DNA from: Candidatus Baldrarchaeum yapensis
Lineage (GTDB): Archaea; Asgardarchaeota; Baldrarchaeia; Baldrarchaeales; Baldrarchaeaceae
Direction of reading: 5' to 3'
Length of the DNA: 45,494 nt
Assembly (NCBI GenBank): GCA_016840465.1
Contig: JAEOSH010000014.1
Location: 1-45,494 of the forward strand
The notes under the pieces are model-generated. The model worked only from the letters and a program-made list of their open reading frames with translations. It ran no database searches and was not told the DNA's origin. The position numbers were made by a program, and so were the translations under genes. Shown here in pieces: positions 17,095-25,144 of the stretch (positions are counted from its first letter, which is position 1; the number at the start of each line of letters is the position of its first letter).

Positions 17095-18198
17095 CTAGGT
17101 AACCACGCTGCCGAGCGCCTCTTTCTCTATAGCCTCCCGTATCTCTATCGCTATCCTCCGCCCCATGCTGATCGGCTCACCAAAGTAAAACTTGCTGTAC
17201 TGACTGCCAACGCCCGCGTAGATGTTGGTGCCCCCACCGATCCGAAACGCCACGTCCACAACGTAGATCTTCAAATCGGAAGTAACTATCGATTGAAGGG
17301 TAAACGGACCAATTATCCCGGGAGGATACAACTCCTTAGCCGCCCTCACAAACGCATCCCCCATCTCGAAAACCTTCTGGAGTTGCGACTCCCTTATCGT
17401 CGCCGGCATGTGCCCTATCTCCACATTACGCACAACCACGTCCAAGTCCATCTGGATGAACGCTGGCAACCTGACGAGCCCGTGAACGTTCGTCTGCAAC
17501 CTCCTATCTATCCCGTGAAACTCAACATCGCCTCTCACAACCGAGTGGAAATAATTGAAGTTGAAATCGACACCCACCACAAACTCCTCTATCGACGCCC
17601 TCCTCAACTCCTCCTCTTCCAGTAAACCCCTCTCCATGAAGTCCCTCGCCTTCCTCCAGAAGTCCTTCGAATTCCTCGCAATGAAGAACGCCCTCTCCAC
17701 AGAACCGGCCGCCATGGCCTTCACGATGACCGGTCTGTCTATCTCATCGGGAGACTTGAAGGTCTTGGGCCTGAGAATTCCGGCAGCATCAAGTATCTTG
17801 TAGTAGTTGACTTCCCCGTACCTCTCCTCCGCCCTCAATAACTGACGAGACCCGAAAATCGGAACGTAGAACTCCTCCTCTATGCTCTCGTACCCGACGT
17901 ACACAGAAAAACTTCTGTTCGGAACGAAAATCGTGTTCAGCTTCCTCAACTTGTCCTGAACGTTCTCCCTTATAATGTCCCGGAACCTCTCCAAAACTAT
18001 GACCTCGTCCGCAAGCCTCCTAAACCTGAGGTACGGAAGCTCCCTCCCCTTCTGGCAAATAACAACAGTCTTGAAACCCTCGTCCTTCGCTCCGTCCAGA
18101 ACGTCGAGCGCCGAGTGGCTTCCCAGCACCCCTATGTGTATGTTCTCCCAATCGTATTCCTTCTCCACAAGGGCCGCCATCTCACGGGGGGAAATCAT
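17095..18198 (-). CDS. purP: PurP-family FAICAR synthetase paralogue 2, atypical ATP loop
   Basis: 367 residues. PurP is an ATP-grasp ligase that converts AICAR plus formate and ATP to FAICAR in archaea lacking PurH transformylase. The family pattern is clear: GSHSALDVLDGAKDEGFKT at the N-terminus, FVPNRSFSVYVG, VPIFGSRQLL, RVIVKAM-like strand (DRPVIVKAM), a FVVGVDFNFNYFHS segment, and PPGIIGPFTLQ. It is unusual in that the ATP-grasp glycine loop, HGAKGGRGYF in the sister gene, is here MAAGSVERAFF, losing most glycines. C-terminal FRIGGGTN is kept. This could be an inactive, differently used or partner subunit. The ATG follows GGTGG and lies 9 bp after the upstream paralogue's stop, so the two are one transcript. 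Confidence 0.85.
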   Translation of the reverse strand: MISPREMAALVEKEYDWENIHIGVLGSHSALDVLDGAKDEGFKTVVICQKGRELPYLRFRRLADEVIVLERFRDIIRENVQDKLRKLNTIFVPNRSFSVYVGYESIEEEFYVPIFGSRQLLRAEERYGEVNYYKILDAAGILRPKTFKSPDEIDRPVIVKAMAAGSVERAFFIARNSKDFWRKARDFMERGLLEEEELRRASIEEFVVGVDFNFNYFHSVVRGDVEFHGIDRRLQTNVHGLVRLPAFIQMDLDVVVRNVEIGHMPATIRESQLQKVFEMGDAFVRAAKELYPPGIIGPFTLQSIVTSDLKIYVVDVAFRIGGGTNIYAGVGSQYSKFYFGEPISMGRRIAIEIREAIEKEALGSVVT

Positions 18199-18207
18199 AA
18201 AACCACC

Positions 18208-19227
18208 TCACGTGAGCACCTTATCGAGCATCCCATGCTCCTCCGCCATCCTTATCTCGCGCGCAATCCTCCGGCCCATGCTCATCGGCTCATCAAAATA
18301 CAGCCAACTGTAGGGGGAACCGTTGATATAAAGGTTGGTGCCCGCAACTATCCTGCCTGAAAACTCAAAAATAACAATTTCGAGATCGCTCCGGCATACT
18401 CCCTCCAGACAGAAGGGACCAATAACGCCCGGCGGCACAAGTTCCTCTGCTGCCCTTACAAATCCTTCGCCGTACTCGAACACCTTTACGAGGAGGGACT
18501 CCCGAACGACAAGAGGTATGTTTCCGACAACCGTAAAGGTGGGCTCACTCAAACTATCGGCATACGGAACGGGCACCCTTCTCAGCCCATCCACATCACT
18601 CTCATACCTTATATCGCACCCTAAAAGCTCTAGGCGTTTCATAACAACCGAGTTAAAGTACTGAAAATACATGGGCGTGCCAATCACAAACTCCTGAATT
18701 ATGCACTCATCCGGCGAAATGCCAAGACTTTTGCACTTCGAAATAACCTCCTCCGGAGACCTCGCAAGAAAGTATCCTCGCCCACCTTTCGCCCCGTGCA
18801 TCTTAACAATTACGAGCCGGTCCACCTCCTCCGGAGACCTAAAAACCCTGGGCACCTTCACACCAGATCGCTCCAGCATTCTCATCTTGAGAAACTGATC
18901 CGCCTCCCAAATCATAAGCCGCCTGTTACCGAAGATCGGAACATCCAACCTCTCAAGACCTTCAACACCAATGTACTCAACAAAACTGCCATGCGGAACT
19001 ATAACTGCGCCCTCCTCGTTTAACCTCCTGATGGCCTCATCGCTGCAAACGTCCCCCATCCCATCAATCAACACAATATCGTCAATGAAGTTCAAAAATC
19101 GAGAATACAGCGAAACTCTATCCCTAGGACACAAAACTATGGTCTTAAAGCCCTCACTCTTCGCACCCCTCAGTATCTGCAATGCACTGTGGCTCGCAAT
19201 CGTCGCAATACTCCGCACTTCCCGCAT
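18208..19227 (-). CDS. purP: PurP FAICAR synthetase, canonical paralogue 1
   Basis: 339 residues, close to the family length. It catalyses formate-dependent formylation of AICAR, the step before IMP. The N-terminal ASHSALQILRGAKSEGFKTI carries the substrate-binding segment. The ATP-grasp loop HGAKGGRGYFLA is intact, followed by IIQEFVIGTPMYFQYFNSVV, the substrate-binding VDGLRRVPVPY, PPGVIGPFCLEGVC and the metal-binding EFSGRIVAGTN. It is the first gene of a minus-strand pair divergent from the purine operon. The ATG is preceded by AAGGTG and a TATA-like TTTAAATTT about 35 bp upstream (19261-19270). No IMP cyclohydrolase gene (purO) is nearby. Confidence 0.92.
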   Translation of the reverse strand: MREVRSIATIASHSALQILRGAKSEGFKTIVLCPRDRVSLYSRFLNFIDDIVLIDGMGDVCSDEAIRRLNEEGAVIVPHGSFVEYIGVEGLERLDVPIFGNRRLMIWEADQFLKMRMLERSGVKVPRVFRSPEEVDRLVIVKMHGAKGGRGYFLARSPEEVISKCKSLGISPDECIIQEFVIGTPMYFQYFNSVVMKRLELLGCDIRYESDVDGLRRVPVPYADSLSEPTFTVVGNIPLVVRESLLVKVFEYGEGFVRAAEELVPPGVIGPFCLEGVCRSDLEIVIFEFSGRIVAGTNLYINGSPYSWLYFDEPMSMGRRIAREIRMAEEHGMLDKVLT

Positions 19228-19759
19228 AACTTACACCTTTTTCTTATTGCCACCGCACGCAAATTTAAACTTTTGTGATAACATACGCTCAATAACAACA
19301 CGAAAGTTGCTAAAATTATGCGTAAAAAGAAGAACACCCTTATCCTCTTTATCCTCACCTCACGACCACAGTGCCAAAAACAACAAAAGTATTGTTTCGA
19401 TGCTGATAAACAATCTCCAAAGCTATTTGTCGAAAAATTGATAATTTTGAATTTTCATGCGTAATACCACTTCCAAGAAGAAATAAATAAATAGATAATC
19501 GATTCTGTCACTTTTTATCACACTCCCAGCGTTAAAGAATTTCATCAGCACACTTGCGAAGATAAACAGTCCATATGTAATGATGTACCGCCTTAAATAT
19601 TATCTAGATCATTAGCACTTAACAACGGAATTTTTCGTCAAAAATTATTAGAATAAATGAAATTGTCAAACACGTCTTCAACAAATATATGCTAAATTTA
19701 TCACATATTGGTCCCTCATTTTTTATACTTTTATGTGTACTGGTTCTAGGGTGTGAGCA
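19228..19759. promoter_or_regulatory. Long divergent control region between purP and purC
   Basis: This 530-bp AT-rich gap has two divergent promoters. The purP TATA is at about 19261-19270; the purC TATA TTTTTTATACTTTTATG is at about 19718-19733. Between them are inverted repeats that could be operators: ATTGTTT (19391-19397) with AAACAAT (19408-19414), and AATTTTT (19629-19635) with AAAAATT (19640-19646). No protein-coding gene or RNA is supported. Such length is much more than promoters need, and suggests upstream regulation of the purine genes. Confidence 0.5.
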
Positions 19760-20518
19760 GTGCGCCCGAAAGTATTACAGTTGATAACTGAAGGCAAGAC
19801 CAAAAAGGTGTGGGAAACCGAAAATCCCGATCTTGTCATCTTGGAATTCAAAGACGATATCACTGCGTTTGATGGAGCAAAGCATGATGTCATCAGCGGA
19901 AAAGGCGCAATAAACGCCGCAATTTCAGCCAAAATTTTCGAACATCTGAACAAAAACGGAATTCCAACACATTTTGTCGAGTTTGTGGCACCCCGCTACC
20001 ACGTCGTAAGACGACTAGAAATGATACCACTCGAGGTGGTATGCCGAAACATAGCCACCGGGCACCTCGTGAAAAGACTACCCATGATAAAGGACGGAAC
20101 GCGCCTCGAGTTCCCGGTACTGGAGTTCTACCTCAAAGATGACAAACTCCACGACCCCCTCATAAACGACCACCACGTCGTCCTGCTAAAGCTGGCATCT
20201 TGGAAGGAAATAGAAGAAATGAAAAAGATAACACTCCGGGTAAATGAAGTGTTGCGCACGTTCTTCGAGGAAAGAGGGCTTATTCTCGTAGACTTCAAAC
20301 TCGAGTTCGGAAGAGACCGCAATGGAAAACTCCTCGTGGGCGACGAACTGAACGGAGATGCAATGCGGATCTGGGACATGTACACCGGGAAGATACTCGA
20401 TAAGGACGTGTACCGGAAGGGATACCCCCTCGACGAAGTGCTCGTGCGATACCGCGAATTTTACAGGAGAGTGGTGGGCGCAGACTTTCCGGGGGAGGAA
20501 GTATGCCTCGCTACATAG
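19760..20518 (+). CDS. purC: SAICAR synthetase
   Basis: 252 residues, full length. It joins CAIR and aspartate with ATP to give SAICAR. The N-terminal LITEGKTKKVWETENPDLVILEFKDDITAFDGAKHDVISGKGAINAA is the family nucleotide-binding signature, followed by EMIPLEVVCRNIATGHLVKR, the second signature, and LVDFKLEFGRDRNGKLLVGDELNGDAMRIWD at the catalytic/metal site. It is the first gene of the operon and starts with GTG at 19760, with AGGGTG upstream. The next gene overlaps by 16 bp. Confidence 0.95.
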   Translation: MRPKVLQLITEGKTKKVWETENPDLVILEFKDDITAFDGAKHDVISGKGAINAAISAKIFEHLNKNGIPTHFVEFVAPRYHVVRRLEMIPLEVVCRNIATGHLVKRLPMIKDGTRLEFPVLEFYLKDDKLHDPLINDHHVVLLKLASWKEIEEMKKITLRVNEVLRTFFEERGLILVDFKLEFGRDRNGKLLVGDELNGDAMRIWDMYTGKILDKDVYRKGYPLDEVLVRYREFYRRVVGADFPGEEVCLAT

Positions 20519-20769
20519 TCGAGGTCCTCATTGAAAACAAGAAGACAATACGGGATCCCGAGGGCGAAACCATCTGCCGGGAACTCATCAATAAGGGAGG
20601 ATACGACAGCATAAAGTCCGTAAGGGTCGGCAAACTCCTGAGGATGGAAGTCGAGGGATCCAGCGAGGAGGAAGTGAAGGAACTCGTGACCAGAATGTGC
20701 AACGACCTCAGAATCTACAACCCCGTCGTCCACTCCTATAGGGTGGAAATCAGAGGGATCACACGGTGA
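20503..20769 (+). CDS. purS: FGAM synthetase small subunit PurS
   Basis: 88 residues, normal for PurS. It is a structural subunit that holds PurQ and PurL together and helps channel ammonia. It starts MPRYIVEVLIENKK and has the family patterns DPEGETICRELINKGGYDSIKSVRVGKLLRMEVEG and VTRMCNDLRIYNPVVHSYRVEI. It overlaps purC and, by 4 bp (GTGA), purQ. Confidence 0.92.
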   Translation: MPRYIVEVLIENKKTIRDPEGETICRELINKGGYDSIKSVRVGKLLRMEVEGSSEEEVKELVTRMCNDLRIYNPVVHSYRVEIRGITR

Positions 20770-21470
20770 GAGTCGCCGTTATCCGGTTTCCCGGATCAAA
20801 CTGCGACCTGGACACAGTATTCGTCCTCAGGAAGGTAATAGGCGTGAAAGCCGACCTCGTGTGGCACAAGAACTTCAAAGGAGACTACGACGCAGTGATA
20901 CTGCCAGGCGGTTTCTCGTACGGGGATTACCTGCGTGCGGGAATCATCGCGGCCCACAGCCCCGCAATGAAGTACGTCAAGGAAATGGCGCGTGAGGGAC
21001 TACCGGTTCTGGGCATCTGCAATGGATTCCAAATACTGATAGAGGCGGGACTTCTCCCGGGAGCGCTGATAAGAAACACGACACTGAAGTTCATATGCAA
21101 ATGGGTTTTCCTGAAGGTCAAAACCACGCGCACCGCCTTCTCCAACCTCATGAAAAGAGAGCAGGTTCTGAAGATGCCGATCGCGCACAACGAGGGGAGG
21201 TACTTCATAGACGAGAAGGGGCTGAGGGAACTCATGGAGAACGACCAGATAGTCTTCACATACGTTGATGGGGAGGGCAACGAGACCCCGAACGCGAACC
21301 CCAACGGTTCCGTTGCAAACATCGCCGGGGTCTGCAATCTAGAGGGAAACGTCGTAGGGCTGATGCCACACCCCGAAAGGGCCTCGGAAGCCATCCTGAG
21401 CCCCTACGGAAGCGACGACGGAAAACTTCTGTTCCTTTCCATGAAAAACTTTCTCGAGAGGTGGATGTGA
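20766..21470 (+). CDS. purQ: FGAM synthetase glutaminase subunit PurQ
   Basis: 234 residues. It is a class I glutamine amidotransferase that frees ammonia from glutamine for PurL. The nucleophile elbow is GICNGFQIL with Cys85, and the catalytic pair is in LMPHPE (His202, Glu204). It begins with GTG as RVAVIRFPGSNCDLDT. It is intact, unlike the glutaminase domain in the second purF of this operon. The stop codon overlaps the purL ATG. Confidence 0.95.
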   Translation: MRVAVIRFPGSNCDLDTVFVLRKVIGVKADLVWHKNFKGDYDAVILPGGFSYGDYLRAGIIAAHSPAMKYVKEMAREGLPVLGICNGFQILIEAGLLPGALIRNTTLKFICKWVFLKVKTTRTAFSNLMKREQVLKMPIAHNEGRYFIDEKGLRELMENDQIVFTYVDGEGNETPNANPNGSVANIAGVCNLEGNVVGLMPHPERASEAILSPYGSDDGKLLFLSMKNFLERWM

Positions 21471-23710
21471 TGATAGTAGAGCGGCCCGACATGCAGGTTA
21501 AGGTCAACCTCACAAGGGAGGAGCTGGAAAAGGCAAAAGAGATGCTCGGGCGGGAACCCAACATTGTCGAACTCGGAATGATAGACATCATGTGGAGCGA
21601 ACACTGCTCCTACAAGTCCTCCCGGGAAGTCCTGAAAATCCTGCCTAGGGAGGGGGAACACGTAATCATAGGGCCGGGACAGGACGCCGGCGTCGTGGAT
21701 ATAGGAAACGGGCTCGCGGTAGTTTTCAAGATAGAATCTCACAACCACCCCTCTGCGGTGGACCCCTACAACGGAGCCGCAACCGGAGTTGGAGGAATAA
21801 TAAGGGACATCCTCTGCATGGGCGCCCGCCCCATCGCCCTCGTCGACTCCCTCAGGTTCGGATTCCCCTCCAGCCCCCACGCCAGGTGGCTGTTCAGATA
21901 CGTCGTTAAGGGAATCGCAGATTACGGAAACTGCACCGGGATTCCAACGGTAGCAGGTCAGGTGGAGTTTGACCCCTCCTTCGAGAGAAATTGCCTTGTC
22001 AACGTCGGCTGCGTGGGAATTGCAAGGAAAGACAGAATAATGCCAAGCGTTGCCTCAAACCCTGGGGACGTCCTCGTCCTCGTCGGGGGCTCCACCGGAA
22101 GAGATGGAATCCACGGCGTCACCTTCGCATCCAAAACCCTCAGCGAAAAATCCGAGGAGGAGAGGTCCTCCGTACAAATAGGAGATCCCTTCATGAAAAA
22201 ACTGGTGATCGAGGCGACGCTGGAGGCCGTGGAGACGGGATATGTAAGGGGACTGAAGGATCTGGGAGGCGGAGGACTGACGTGCGCAACTTCCGAGATG
22301 GCCGCAAAGGGCGGAACCGGGGTGGAAATAGAACTTTCTAAGGTCCACCTCAGAGAGGAGGGAATGACCCCCTACGAGATAATGCTGAGCGAGTCGCAGG
22401 AGCGCATGCTCTTCGTTGTAGATCCAAAAGGTCTCGATAAAGTACTGTCGGTGTTCGAAAAGTACGAGATTCCGTACTCAATAATAGGAAGAGTCACCGA
22501 CACCAGAGAGGTCGTCGTCAAACTGAACGGAAAAGTGGTGGCGCGGGTTCCGGCAAAGCTACTTGCCGAAGCCCCCCTTGCAAAGCGCACATCTAAAAAG
22601 CCAGCATACGTCGAGAAGTTGCGTGACATACCACCTCCGCCAATGCCGGAAAACCTCGAAGAAACCCTTCCTCAACTCCTCTCATCACCTAACATTGCAA
22701 GTAAGGAGTGGGTATACCAGCAGTACGACCACGAGGTCGGAATAAGAACCGTAGTAAAGCCGGGACAGGCAGATGCAGCCGTCCTCAGAATCATAGAGGA
22801 AGATGGAGGAAACAGGGGAATCGCAATAAAGGCTGACTGCAACTCGAGGCATATGTATCTGGATCCGTTCAACGGCGCCGCCGGTGCTCTGGCAGAATGC
22901 TGCAGGAATATAGTTGCAGTTGGAGGAAAACCACTGGCCTTTGTCGACTGCGCAAACTTTGGCAACCCCGAAAAACCCGAAATATTCTGGCAGTTCGAAA
23001 TGGCAATCAAGGGTCTCGCATACATGGCCCGAGGTCTGGGAATACCATGCGTGGGCGGAAATGTCAGCTTCTACAATGAAGATGAAACCACAGGGAGGGC
23101 GGTGAAACCGAGCACCGAGGTCCTAGCAATCGGGCTGGTTGAGGACCTCAAACACGTGACAACAATGGCATTCAAATCTGCGGGAGACGTAATCGTCGTG
23201 GTGGGTAAGACCTTCAGAGAGGTGGGCGGATCGGAATACTACTACATAGTCCACGGGATAGAGGGAGGAAAAGTACCCGCTGCCGATCCGAATAGGGAGA
23301 AGTCCTCCATGAACGCCGTTTTGGAGGGAATAAGGCGCGGATACGTCACCGCTGCTCATGACATTTCGAGAGGGGGATTTGCGGTCGCGCTCGCAGAAAT
23401 GGCAATCCAAGGAGGAAGAGGAGCGGAGGTCTTCTTGGACAATATGCCGCGGGAACCCATGCGCATCGACGAACTCCTCTACTCGGAGAGCAACGCAAGA
23501 TTCATCATCACGGTCGAGGAAAAAAACCTCGATAACTTCATATCACTATGCCGCAACACCGGCGCACCCTTCGGGATAATTGGAAGGGTTTCGAGAAGTA
23601 ACAGGCTCATTCTCAGGTACGAGAGCCTTGTTCTCGAGTATGATGTCCACCACCTGGAGAAAGCTTGGAAGATGCCAATATGGGAGTACATGGAGGGGCT
23701 GCGCTCGTGA
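21470..23710 (+). CDS. purL: FGAM synthetase large subunit PurL
   Basis: 746 residues, the small archaeal/Gram-positive form that works with PurS and PurQ. It converts FGAR, ATP and ammonia to FGAM. Marks are WSEHCSYKSS (42-51), the catalytic ESHNHPS (89-95), DPYNGAATGVGGIIRD, then the second half with DCNSRHMYLDPFNGAAGALAECCRNI and GGNVSFYNE. The ATG at 21470 sits in TGATG with the purQ stop and follows GAGAGGTGG, so I prefer it to the in-frame GTG at 21461. No frame damage is seen. Confidence 0.95.
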   Translation: MIVERPDMQVKVNLTREELEKAKEMLGREPNIVELGMIDIMWSEHCSYKSSREVLKILPREGEHVIIGPGQDAGVVDIGNGLAVVFKIESHNHPSAVDPYNGAATGVGGIIRDILCMGARPIALVDSLRFGFPSSPHARWLFRYVVKGIADYGNCTGIPTVAGQVEFDPSFERNCLVNVGCVGIARKDRIMPSVASNPGDVLVLVGGSTGRDGIHGVTFASKTLSEKSEEERSSVQIGDPFMKKLVIEATLEAVETGYVRGLKDLGGGGLTCATSEMAAKGGTGVEIELSKVHLREEGMTPYEIMLSESQERMLFVVDPKGLDKVLSVFEKYEIPYSIIGRVTDTREVVVKLNGKVVARVPAKLLAEAPLAKRTSKKPAYVEKLRDIPPPPMPENLEETLPQLLSSPNIASKEWVYQQYDHEVGIRTVVKPGQADAAVLRIIEEDGGNRGIAIKADCNSRHMYLDPFNGAAGALAECCRNIVAVGGKPLAFVDCANFGNPEKPEIFWQFEMAIKGLAYMARGLGIPCVGGNVSFYNEDETTGRAVKPSTEVLAIGLVEDLKHVTTMAFKSAGDVIVVVGKTFREVGGSEYYYIVHGIEGGKVPAADPNREKSSMNAVLEGIRRGYVTAAHDISRGGFAVALAEMAIQGGRGAEVFLDNMPREPMRIDELLYSESNARFIITVEEKNLDNFISLCRNTGAPFGIIGRVSRSNRLILRYESLVLEYDVHHLEKAWKMPIWEYMEGLRS

Positions 23711-25140
23711 TTTCTAAATGCATGGAGAAATGCGGCGTCATAGGAGTATATTCTAGGAACGCCGGAGACTCTCAGTGTGCCAGGAGAATATATGAGGGGC
23801 TCGTCGCACTGCAACATAGGGGGCAGGAGAGCGCGGGAATCTACATGTTTAGCGGAGATGGGAGGATAGCGGGGATCAAGGGATCGGGGCTCGTCACGGA
23901 GGTATTCAGCGCCAAGAGCCTAGAGTTGCTAAAGGGATCAGTGGGAATAGGACACGTCAGATATAGCACAACGGGTACCGGAACCACCGATGAAATCCAA
24001 CCGTTCTTCGTGAGAGAGGGAAGGTTCTCATTCGCCCTCGCGTTCAACGGGACGATTACGAACTTTGCAGAAGTGCGGAAGTGGCTCAGAAATCAAGGAT
24101 TTTACTTCAAAACCAACACGGACACCGAGGTGCTTGCAAAAACAATAGCGTTCTATCTCTCCGAAGAGGGCTATGACTACTTCGCGGCACTCGAAAGAAC
24201 CATGGAGGCGCTGGACGGGGCTTTCTCGGTAGTGCTTATCAACGAGAAGGGAGAGATGCTGGGGATGAGAGATCCCAGGGGATTCAAACCTCTGTGCCTC
24301 GGAGCAACATCGGATCCAGAAATGTACATCTTAGCTTCCGAGAGCGTCGCAATAGACGCCCTGCATGGTTTCCTCCTCGGCGACGTCTACCCAGGTGAGA
24401 TTATCAGAATATCGGACGGCGTTGTCGAACGAAAAGTTGCGTGCAAGTCAGAAAAACACTCCCACTGCATGTTCGAGTACGTCTACTTTGCAAGGGAAGA
24501 CTCCATAATCGAGGGGATCCATGTATACAATGTCAGGTGGAGACTAGGAGCTATACTCTCAGAACTGTATCCCACCGACGCAGACTACGTAATACCCGTT
24601 CCGGACACGGGAATAGTCCCCGCCATAGGATTCTCCCAAGCCTCAGGAATTCCGCTGGCTTACGGCCTCGTGAGGAACAAGTACGTTGGGCGCACGTTCA
24701 TAATGCCACAGCAACAGATGAGGGAGGGAGCGGTCCGGGTAAAACTCGGGGTCATAAGATCAGTGGTTTCGGGGAAAAGGATGGTGGTCGTCGATGACAG
24801 CATCGTCAGGGGAACCACCTCCAAGTTCATCGTAGAACTCCTGAAAAGCTTCAACGCGGCAAAGGTGCACCTCAGAATCTGCTGCCCGCCCATAGTCTCC
24901 CCGTGCTACATGGGAATAGACTTCCCATCCCATAAGGAACTCATAGCATCCAAGATGGACGTGGAAGGTGTCAGGAGGTTCATAGGAGCCGATTCCCTTG
25001 GCTACATGACAATAGACGGGCTTGTCCGCGGAATCGGACTTCCAAAGGGAGAGTTGTGTTTGGCGTGCCTCACCGGGGAATACCCGCTAAAGCGCCCGGA
25101 GGATGTCGACAAGCTGGAGGAGATATTCAAGAGGGGGTGA
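23707..25140 (+). CDS. purF: Amidophosphoribosyltransferase, canonical
   Basis: 477 residues. It is the committed step, PRPP plus glutamine to phosphoribosylamine. It starts from the GTG at 23707 in the GTGA overlap with purL, with GGAGGGG 8 bp upstream. This yields an 8-residue leader before Cys9 in EKCGVIGVYS, the Ntn nucleophile freed by propeptide removal. The other glutaminase residues are visible: HVRYSTTG (Arg), LAFNGTITN (Asn-Gly) and NTDTEV (Asp). The PRPP loop is VVVDDSIVRGTT. Four cysteines in HCMFEY, SPCYMG and LCLAC fit the Bacillus-type 4Fe-4S site, which senses oxygen. ATG 23722 is an alternative start but lacks a ribosome site. Confidence 0.93.
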   Translation: MISKCMEKCGVIGVYSRNAGDSQCARRIYEGLVALQHRGQESAGIYMFSGDGRIAGIKGSGLVTEVFSAKSLELLKGSVGIGHVRYSTTGTGTTDEIQPFFVREGRFSFALAFNGTITNFAEVRKWLRNQGFYFKTNTDTEVLAKTIAFYLSEEGYDYFAALERTMEALDGAFSVVLINEKGEMLGMRDPRGFKPLCLGATSDPEMYILASESVAIDALHGFLLGDVYPGEIIRISDGVVERKVACKSEKHSHCMFEYVYFAREDSIIEGIHVYNVRWRLGAILSELYPTDADYVIPVPDTGIVPAIGFSQASGIPLAYGLVRNKYVGRTFIMPQQQMREGAVRVKLGVIRSVVSGKRMVVVDDSIVRGTTSKFIVELLKSFNAAKVHLRICCPPIVSPCYMGIDFPSHKELIASKMDVEGVRRFIGADSLGYMTIDGLVRGIGLPKGELCLACLTGEYPLKRPEDVDKLEEIFKRG

Positions 25141-25144
25141 TGTT

